A DNA stretch of 10,832 bases from Discostella pseudostelligera (taxonomy: Eukaryota > Bacillariophyta > Thalassiosirophyceae > Thalassiosirales > Thalassiosiraceae), in assembly GCA_036940085.1 (NCBI GenBank), contig JALLBK010000549.1:1-10832 (forward strand), in the 5' to 3' direction. Positions 1 to 8,200 of this stretch are shown here, one piece after another; within the stretch, counting starts at the first letter, position 1, and each line of letters opens with the position of its first letter. Under the pieces are notes generated by a model. The model searched no databases. It worked only from the letters and a program-made list of their open reading frames with translations, and had not been told where the DNA came from. A program made the position numbers and the translations under genes.

Positions 1-1109
1 ATGAATTAATTGATCTTTTACCCCTTTTACAGAGCGCGCTGACGATATTTAAACGCTTTCTGCTGCATTTTCAGCAGCTACCATATCAGTAGGATCTACT
101 ACCACTCCAATCAGCTACTTAGCACTCCTTGTTAAATTTTACCATCAGCAACTCTCCTCTTTCTGCTGCTGCACAATGATGATGTTATCAGCAGCATGCT
201 CACCTTCTTCTTGCTCAACAATAGCTTGCATCCCTCAGCTTGCATCACTTCACCTTAGTCTTAGCTTTTTATTATGGCTTGCATGGTGTAGTAACAACAC
301 CCACCACTATGATTCTCAGTCTTGCAGCCCCTGCCTTCTTGCTTCATATCAATCATTACTCCAAGTTGCCATCCATTGCCTTCAGTTCCTCAGGAGGAGC
401 CTCATCAATCATGTGAATCCTTGGTGCCACTACTCCTGCCTCCTGCAGCTCATTCTTATGACTACTTTTGAGCTTGCAGTGGTGCTAGTGGAGCTGCACC
501 TGCGCATCTTGTAAACCCACCACTACCACATATCCCTCCTCATCTACAGTTTGAATCAATACACAGTAGTATCTACTTGCATCAATCATTTATGTGGCAG
601 TGGCAGGAGTACCATCAGTTCTCCGCATAGTAAGCAGTGACTGAGCACTCCTTCTACTGCCTTACTAAATCCTCCCTCATCATACATATTGAGCAACCAC
701 CTAGTCAACAACACTCAGCGCATGAACTTGCACATCTATTTCTTGCTGCAAACCTCCTCATTCAGATTACAAATGATACACTGAGAGTGATGTTGCTGGT
801 AAAAGTAAAGGTTGTCATTCTTAGAACAGTTGTCATCATAAGTAATCAATCCCATCACACTGAAAGCCATTGGGCTTGTCCTCGGATATGTACCATGATG
901 CCGATGGAGAATATGGGCGAGGCTCTGCGAGGCTCAATCTTTATCCAAACTGGGAAAATGCTCTGGAAAGATTGTATTGATAACTGGCAAATAATTTCCA
1001 ACCTCCTCGTCTTGTCTAATACAACTCGATCACTACTGTAGAAACACGTGTTCAATCCCTCAGACCCTCTACATACAATTCATATTGCAAGATGAACATG
1101 GATTTCTGT
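1..1109. other. Gene-poor region with decayed reading frames
   Basis: No intact gene is supported here. The plus-strand frames at 176-514 and 637-1041 are Ser/Leu/His-rich and match no family I know. The minus strand looks more like former coding sequence. A frame from about 1030 to 736 has a single internal stop (TGA at 936-934) and contains the words LPVINTIFPEHF and TYPRTSPMAFSV. Another, from about 635 to 355, contains MIDASRYYCVLIQTVDEEG and IDEAPPEELKAMDG and also has internal stops. This would fit a decayed transposable element or dead gene, but I cannot name the family. Short words such as ATCAATCAT and AGCTTGCAT recur without forming a clear array. No tRNA or rRNA was recognised. Confidence 0.4.
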
Positions 1110-1134
1110 CTCCCACCCCACCTCTGTCCCCACC
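1110..1134 (-). other. G-rich tract just downstream of the SDHAF4 stop
   Basis: Read on the minus strand, this tract begins 11 nt after the SDHAF4 stop codon and holds G runs of 2, 4, 2, 4 and 3 (GGTGGGGACAGAGGTGGGG followed by TGGG). It would lie in the 3' UTR or termination region. It could form a weak two-tier G-quadruplex or act as a pause element, but that role is inference only. Confidence 0.3.
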
Positions 1135-1144
1135 TTAGAAGTAT

Positions 1145-1762
1145 TTAGAAGTCGGTACACCGACCCTTCCTCTCCCAATCACCAAACCTGGTTGGTTCTG
1201 GCATCGACCCGCCCCGTCGTGGTCCTCCCCATTCTCGATTATTCCCAAGTCCTAGTACTGGATCTGCAATGACAAACATCTCCTCCTGTTCCATTTCCTC
1301 CTCTTCGTCAGTTGCGGTAATTCCCTGTGAGCACGATGAGTTACTTTTGCTGCTGCCGCCGCCGCCGCCGCTGCTATTGTTGTGTTCGGTTTTGGAACTT
1401 GATCCACTACTTTCCATCGTGATATGAACGTCATTAATGGATTTCAAATGGAAAGTAGATACATGGATGAGTCTCCAAGAGGGTTGGCATGTCACCGTGT
1501 TCAAAGAGCCGCATTGGAGCATCGTCCCTCCCCATCGTTGACCTACATTGTACGAAAGTGTTCTCAGCGATGCATAGACGGGGAGATGCGCGGGTGGACG
1601 ACCGCGACAACAAAGCAAGAATGTAGGCGTAGCGTTGTCAGCGATGATACCAATGCCGCGATTTAAACTGCGTTGAGGAAGCAATTGAAGCATCATGACT
1701 TTGGATGAGTGGTAGGAGTATTGTAGACCATAAACGCATTCTTTCGTCATCCTCCTTTTCAT
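1145..1762 (-). CDS. SDHAF4: Succinate dehydrogenase assembly factor 4, mitochondrial (SDHAF4/Sdh8, DUF1674 family)
   Basis: The protein is 205 residues and ends with the family signature EPTRFGDWERKGRCTDF (residues 189-205), preceded by DPVLGLG and a WGGPRRGG stretch. The human and yeast proteins end almost identically. In those organisms the factor acts in the mitochondrial matrix, binding the FAD-loaded catalytic subunit SDHA and helping it join SDHB in complex II. The first 115 residues or so are poor in acidic residues and rich in Arg/Ser/Leu, as expected of a targeting presequence. They are followed by a Ser/Gly linker with a run of five Gly and an acidic patch (residues 152-161). At 205 residues it is about twice the human length, with all the extra at the N-terminus. 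The start is uncertain: ATG at 1762 gives the longest form, and ATGs at 1750, 1696 and 1693 are alternatives. The last two (MMLQLLPQRSLNRG) also look like a good presequence. Family assignment is strong; start choice is weak. Confidence 0.88.
   Translation of the reverse strand: MKRRMTKECVYGLQYSYHSSKVMMLQLLPQRSLNRGIGIIADNATPTFLLCCRGRPPAHLPVYASLRTLSYNVGQRWGGTMLQCGSLNTVTCQPSWRLIHVSTFHLKSINDVHITMESSGSSSKTEHNNSSGGGGGSSKSNSSCSQGITATDEEEEMEQEEMFVIADPVLGLGNNREWGGPRRGGSMPEPTRFGDWERKGRCTDF
1349..1376. repeat. GCT/GCC trinucleotide run inside SDHAF4
   Basis: A run of GCT and GCC triplets on the plus strand encodes, on the minus strand, the Ser-Ser-(Gly)5-Ser-Ser linker of SDHAF4. It separates the presequence side from the conserved C-terminal domain. 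Such runs are prone to length change. Confidence 0.7.
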
Positions 1763-1799
1763 TTTTCTTCCTCTTGCTGCTGCTTCCTGCTGTTTGCTG

Positions 1800-1812
1800 T
1801 TTTGGCGGGAAC
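1800..1812 (+). promoter_or_regulatory. E2F/DP-like site 1
   Basis: The sequence TTTTGGCGGGAAC contains GCGGGAA (1805-1811), a perfect match to the E2F core GCGSSAA (reverse complement TTSSCGC), with the flanking T-run typical of strong sites. It lies about 40 nt upstream of the longest SDHAF4 start. Function is inferred from the consensus only. Confidence 0.4.
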
Positions 1813-1825
1813 CTTGTGGTCGGAG

Positions 1826-1840
1826 AAAAGGCGGGAACTT
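1826..1840 (+). promoter_or_regulatory. E2F/DP-like site 2
   Basis: The sequence AAAAGGCGGGAACTT repeats the nine-base word GGCGGGAAC (1830-1838) in the same orientation, 26 nt after the first copy. It also matches GCGSSAA. The pairing makes chance occurrence less likely than for a single site. Confidence 0.4.
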
Positions 1841-2185
1841 CTTGTTTTAGCGATTATGACAAGACAGTGATCTGATTTAGCGGCTTTTTGTGCACAAGTC
1901 AAAGCATGATGCATGATCTTTGATCTTTGCATATGACGCATCGAGCATGAGATGAGCATGAGGCGGCGGGCCGCGGCAGCATCTTGGTCATGCATGATAG
2001 TGACCTTCTCCTGATATCGTTATCATAGAAAAGAGGGAGCAAGCACAGGCAGTGCGGAAGGAATGATCATGAGATCTCCATGACTGGTGTTAGCATAGAC
2101 ATAGACGCCTATTTTATTCCATCACATCATCATAAGAGTCGAGACTCGAGACATCGCTTCGAACGCTTCAACAAATAGTAACATC

Positions 2186-2206
2186 ATGGGGTGCACTACA
2201 TCCAAA
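2186..2206 (+). other. N-terminal myristoylation/palmitoylation signal of the USP
   Basis: The protein begins Met-Gly-Cys-Thr-Thr-Ser-Lys. Gly2 with Ser6 and Lys7 is a classic N-myristoyltransferase substrate pattern, and Cys3 next to it is a usual palmitoylation site. Dual acylation would fix the enzyme to the plasma membrane or endomembranes. Human USP32 also starts Met-Gly as I recall it, without the adjacent Cys. Confidence 0.7.
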
Positions 2207-5200
2207 ACGACGTCGGTCGAGCCGAGCGCCATCGAAAGCCCTTCGCGTCATCATCATCATCAGCAGCAGCAGCAGCAGCAGGAGGAGGAGGAAGGTCAAG
2301 CGGTTACGACAATCAAGAATCCAGATAGGTGCAAAGCCGACGACACAAGCCCTAGCCACAACAACATCACCGCCGCAGACAAACAGCATGTCGATTCAAT
2401 ACCGAGTTCGAGAGTATCAAATATCTCACGGAGGACAATGTCATCTGAGCTCTCGTCGTTCTCGTCTGTCATGGCAGTTTCCTCGATCAAGTCAGAAAAT
2501 GATGCAAACCGTGGACGCCGACGACAAGGAGGAGGCGACCCAACCCTAAATAATTCAGCTACGCCAAATGATTCGCGGGCAACTGTGTCATCTAGTGAAG
2601 AGTCGAAGTCGTTTTCGTCTGTGATGGCTGTGAATTCATTTTCGTCGGAATTATTTTCGTCGCTCCCGTCGGAGAAAGGCGGAGGAGTAACATCCAGTGA
2701 AATTGAATCGGAAAGTGGTGGGCGTTTTATTAACATGGACGATTCCTTGCAACCCATGCCCCCTGACAGCAGCATCAAAGATGAAACCACCACCGCCGCT
2801 TCCACCAACAGAAACATTGATCCCTACTGGGATTATCTATTTACTACTCTTTCTCCCCATCTTCTTGATCCACAAGATATGCATTCTACATTGGATGCAA
2901 CAATATCCAAAATGATTAATAATCTTTCTCCTGTGGAGATATCATTCATTCGACGACGGGTTAAGGAATCATATCGATCAATTCACCAAAATACTGATGG
3001 AGGAGGAGGGGTTGGAAATATTGGTGACATTGCTGCGGCTGGTAATAGTTCTGGCGGTGGAGGTGTCATCAACAACCTCTTAAACGATGGCGGCGGTGGC
3101 AGTAGCCAAAGTCGGTTTTCGTTGACGAAAAAGGTTGGGAGATTGGTGGGGTACTCATCATCGCCCTCTTTGTCGGATGCGGATGGTAGTCATCAGCAAC
3201 GACATAAGCACCAAGTTAACCCGTCCCATCGGGCAATGGATGAATCGTTCGATAGGACAATCCTATCAAAATCTATGTATCAGAAGGAAAGGTTGATTGA
3301 TATTACCATGCTGCGAAAGGTGTTCGAGGGAGGAGAACGCTGTTTACGAAAGCTGCGTGTGGATGCAAGAAAAAGCACGAGTCTGATCAATGAAGACAAT
3401 GTTGATGATGTTTGCGGCGGCGGCGGTGGGAACGGTAGAGCTACCATTGGCGGCAGCTCGTCTTCATCAATAACGAATATCGAACCATACCGTAGGCGCA
3501 GCTTCGTAGCACCTGCTCGACGGCCGCATCAGCATCTCAACGGCGATGGGAAAGCTCGCGAGGATATCGTCGCAGTACCTACTGCTGTTGACAAGGATTC
3601 CAGTCAGCAATCAGATTTAGAAGCAATAGAAAAAATTGACATCTACGGATCCGCCTTTCTGCTACTGCTGTACATGTCCGAGATGCGTTGGGATTACATT
3701 GCGGATATTGCCAAGCTTAATGCCACGACGGTGGGGTTGACAACGGACGTGAATAATTTGTTGATGTTTGCCAAGAATGAAGAGGAAGTAAACCAATCAA
3801 AATCAACGACGACCTTGGCACATCCTACAGTACGCAACAATAAGAGGACACCAGACCCTCCAAGACCACCGTCGTTCACACCTCCATCGGAGCTATACGA
3901 CCAACCTGATCTCCGAATTATCGAACCGTGCGGTGTGAATTTATCATCGATATGTTTCTTAATTTCCATGGCGCTGCGGGGGACACGACGACAGAAATTG
4001 AATCTCTTATTTTTTCTACTCCTGCCGCCGAAGGAATTGAATTCGATCCTTGCCTCTCATCCAGCTGGAGGACTACCAACGTGGTTATTAGAAATCGATG
4101 AGGATGTGGTCTTTTCATTCGGTTCTCTATCCTATTATTATCACTATTGCGATGTGATGCTTCCTTTTGCCCAAACTGAACATTTGACCAAAACGGACCA
4201 GCTACCATTGTGCATCGATGCCAAAAGTGCCATTGATGTTCTCGCCGCTTTGGTTGCCGAATCACTGGGAAAACAACTATCACAGGGTAGTAGTGACGCC
4301 TACGGAGTGCGTCGACTGAATGATATTCTTGATATTCATGGAGAAGGGGAGAGCGCTATTACACTCCCGTCGATGAAAGGCAAAAATGTGAGAGAAGCAC
4401 TTTTTCAGGCTTTGCAGAATGGGGGGTCGACTACAACCGGCGCTGCCAACCTTAATCGCAGTGTTGCAGATGAGATTGATAATTTCGTCCTGTGTTGTAC
4501 CATGTCCACTAATGACTCAACCATCTTCAACCGAGGAGTTGATCGGAAAGCCTGGTCTATGCTCGAGTTTACAACATGGGCCGATGTTACAATCAATGAC
4601 ACCGTCTTAGATACTATCATGCGTCACCTATTTGGCACCGGTATCCTTCCAACCGCACAAATGGAATGCCAGCTAGTGGCACAACGTTGGATCGATTGGA
4701 ATTTGCGTCAATCGGACAATATCACCAAACCTGTCAGCGAAAAAGGACCTCCTACCCCGTCTCGGAATGGCTTGAGACGAATGTTCACGAGCAATGATTC
4801 TGACCATTCTTCGGATGAAGTAATTGAGATCGTAGGTGACTTGAACTTTGTCTGGGGAGGCATTGGCGGCGCGGATGGAATGGGTGGCTTAGGGCATGGA
4901 GTGCTTTATTGTATAGGCAAGCAATGGTGGGACGCCTGGGTAGCATATACCGGGTGGAAAGAAATGCTTCGCTACGACCCGGTTAATAGCGGCACGATGC
5001 GTTCGCTCAAAAGACCAAGAGAAATTTCTACGGAACAATTGATTGATCGTTCCCCAGATTCTCCACGTTTATCCGAATCAAGAGGTTCATACGAACCAAT
5101 GAAACAATCCATTGTTCACGGAGACGATTACGTGTTGGTCCCTCCTGGTGTTTGGAATGTTCTATACGAGATGTATGGAGGTGGACCACCACTTCCGAGG

Positions 5201-8200
5201 ATGGTGCTTCCGAATGAGAAGAACACTGAGGCTCAGATGAGCGGAGGTGTTAATCACAACATAGTCTCTGTTTGCGACGAATTTGTGGAAATAATTTCGC
5301 CGGAATCGCAGGTCTCCAGTGTCATCGAGCAGCGCTACCCAAAAGATATACCGGCGTCAGTTCGAGTTGCGATTCATCCTTGGGTTATTCATTGTTTAAT
5401 ATGCGATCCTCATCAGCCATACCAAAGAGGAGATACTGGCACTATGTCAATCAGAATGATGGCGATGCCAGATCAACCCCTGTGGCGTCTATTTGCTGAG
5501 ATTGTCGTCCGGCACTCTATCCACCATGCAAAGGCACGGGATAGCCACGGGGAAGGAAGAGCAAGACTTTGGAGATTCGACGCCAAAGCTTCTAGTTCTG
5601 GCAACCGCTATGGTCCGTGGGCTCTGCTTTGTAAGGACCGATTTGCTGAGATTCCCATAAGCACAACGTCATATGACAAGTACAAGGGACGATGGGAGAC
5701 ATTTGCCGATCAGCATTCGGTTGCGAGCGCTGGATTGTCGGATGGGATGCGTATAATGCTTGAATTCGCTCTTGTGAACAAGGACAACAGTTTTACTTGG
5801 CCTCGCGAGGCTGCAGCCAAAGCAACGACTGCTCGAACAATTGCAAGCGAGGATGCCACTTTTCGAAATCTGCTACGCGGGATGGATGCCAATGACGAAC
5901 CGTTACAAACACCAATCATTAGACAACCTGTTGACGCCATGGATTCTTCAGGTCGATGGTATGAGGCGATTATTGTAGGTGTAGTCAACAAACCAAATGC
6001 GCCGAATCCTGCTTCTTCTCCAGCAAGTCACAGTGCTATAGATACCTCTTCAAACGGAAGCCTGGATCAGTTCAGAGAAATTACTAGCATACGTGTCTAT
6101 TTTTTCGACCATGCTGGAGACCAAGAAGAATGGATTGATGTAAACTCAGATCGCTTGGCAGTGAGAGGTCGTATGACGGCAAGTTCTATACGGAATCCTG
6201 AGAGTGAACCCAACACTGATGATCTCAATTCATCAAGTGAAACGAAGATCGAGACGAAATCACGTGTGCCCGCGGGAAACAAGAAGAAAGATACAATTGA
6301 TGCTTCGGTGGATCCCAATACCAGTGCAATGTGCTTGTTTCCAACGTATGGTGCATGCGGCTTGATCAATTTGGGCAATACCTGCTATGCAAATTCAGGT
6401 TGGCAATGTCTGTCGTACTTGCCACTACTACGGTCCTATTTATTGAGCGGACAGTATTTGATAAATGGGGATCTTAACAGGGATAATCCGTTAGGCACGG
6501 GAGGCAAAATACTGGAGGATTTTTCCGAATTGCTGCGTCTCATGTGGAGTGGGAAGTATGGGGCACGCGCTCCACAGAAATTCCGTGCTTCGCTTGCAAA
6601 ATGTCGCTCGCAATACTGCGGGACAGACCAGCAGGACGCTCAAGAGTTGATAAATGACATGTTCGATATGCTCCATGAAGATGGCAATAGGGTAAAGAAG
6701 AAACCCGTTGTGGATGCACTTGAAGATGAATTCATAGAAAAGGCTGAGCTTCCAAGGCTCGGTCAAGAGGCATGGCGGCGATTCCTTCGGCGCAATCGTT
6801 CCATCATTTCAGATCTTTCTATGGGTCAAGTATACAACCGTGTGACATGCCCTGAATGCAAACATTCGAGTAGAAATTTCGATCCATTCAGTATCTTGTC
6901 ACTTCCATTTCCTACTCATGCCGATGTCATTTTTCGGTGTACTGTTGTGAGGCGCGCGTCAGCTTTGAATTGTCCAAACACACTGCTTGAAATCGGGAAA
7001 CAGAAAGTCAGAAGGCAAAAATCTTCAGCCGCAAATGTAATCCTCTCCCCACCTTCCAAAGAACTTATTCTTGAGGAGTATTGTATTCCAATGCCTCGGC
7101 TAGCTGACATTGGTGACTTGAGGAAGAAGATCCAACAATTCAGTGGAATTCATGTAAATGATTTGAGACTGTACAAAGAAGAAGATATTGCATCAAATAC
7201 ATACGACGACAAAAATTCCTTCACAAACCTCTACGTCAAAATTTCAGCTTTGCCTGAAAAACAAGGACCTTGTTTGAAGCTCCTTCAACACTCAACGACC
7301 GACAACACTGCGCCAACAGCTGCAAAGATAATTGCATTCGAATCTACTCTGCGAGTAAGGCCTATTGATCTGCAGAGCAGTTCTCAATTGGCAGATGATG
7401 CTTCAACTACCGCTAGTGAAATGAGCACTGACAGTTTAAGTCCAAAGAGTGAAGATGTACATATTGCGCACAAATATTTGAAGGTCTATGGTGATGAAAA
7501 CGAATGTGTTGCTTATGATACCAATCCAACTCCTTTAGCTATGGTTATCTCCCGCAATCTCTGGCCAAAGTCAACAAATGATTTTACACTGGGCCTACGA
7601 GTAGATGCGTTCGATCACCGCAACCATTGGTTTTCTGGCAGCGTGATTGAGATCGTCGAGGATGGCACCGAAAATAACACTGAAGATGGAGAAGAGAACG
7701 CCTCTGAACCGGTCACGAAAGTAAAAATCCACTTTGACAACTTTTCATCGAAATGGGATGAAACATATACCATCGAGAGTTTCACGGAAGGTCGAGTGTG
7801 CCCTTTGTACAGTCATGCAACACCCAGACTGAAGCCCACCGAATTTATTGTTCACCACAGATTATTCGACCGCAAGAGGAAGAAGTACCACTTATTTGGC
7901 CATTCTTTTGTTATTCAGTGCCACAATGAATGGAGCACAGCTCGAGCAGGAGCACACATCCTCGCTCAAGCATCACGATTCTTGGAAGTCTCCTTTTACA
8001 CTTCTGAAAATGGCAACATATTGGATGCAGTAGACAGAAAAATTACGGAAAAGGAAAGAAATGATGCCCGAAAGGCAATATCTCGCGCAATCGACGTGTT
8101 AATCAAGAGCGATCAATTGTGTGTCAAGTCTCTCATCCATCGAGGGAAAGAAACCGATATAACTTCCATGTCTCGCAAACTGAGTAAACAAGTGAATGAG

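Larger units (their letters stand above)
1763..2185. promoter_or_regulatory. Divergent promoter interval between SDHAF4 and the USP gene
   Basis: These 423 nt separate two outward-pointing start codons and must hold both promoters. Beside the SDHAF4 start the minus strand is rich in CAGCA words, giving an A/G-rich leader. Two GGCGGGAAC elements lie 42 and 68 nt upstream of the SDHAF4 ATG. Further in are short direct repeats: GATCTTT twice near 1917-1930, GAGCATGAG at 1943-1951 and 1954-1962, and TCGAGAC in tandem at 2139-2152. An AT-rich stretch (CCTATTTTATTCC, about 2108-2120) lies about 65 nt before the USP ATG and could act as a core element. No gene was found in this interval. Confidence 0.55.

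Noticed and set aside
176..1041. Two plus-strand open frames (112 and 134 codons).
   Set aside because: Both are compositionally odd (Ser/Leu/His/Cys-rich), without recognisable motifs, and lie in a region that looks decayed on the other strand.
1349..1376. CRISPR-like or satellite array.
   Set aside because: It is a short coding trinucleotide run; no spaced repeats exist anywhere in the window, and the genome is eukaryotic.
1252..1434. A minus-strand frame with nine Ala in a row overlapping SDHAF4.
   Set aside because: It is the shifted reading of the GCC/GCT run that encodes the Gly linker of SDHAF4, whose own frame carries the family signature.
2296..2817. A 173-codon open frame on the minus strand opposite the USP N-terminus.
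   Set aside because: Its Ser/Asp/Glu-rich translation is the mirror of Ser-rich coding on the plus strand, and it matches no family. Simple codon bias explains the lack of stops.
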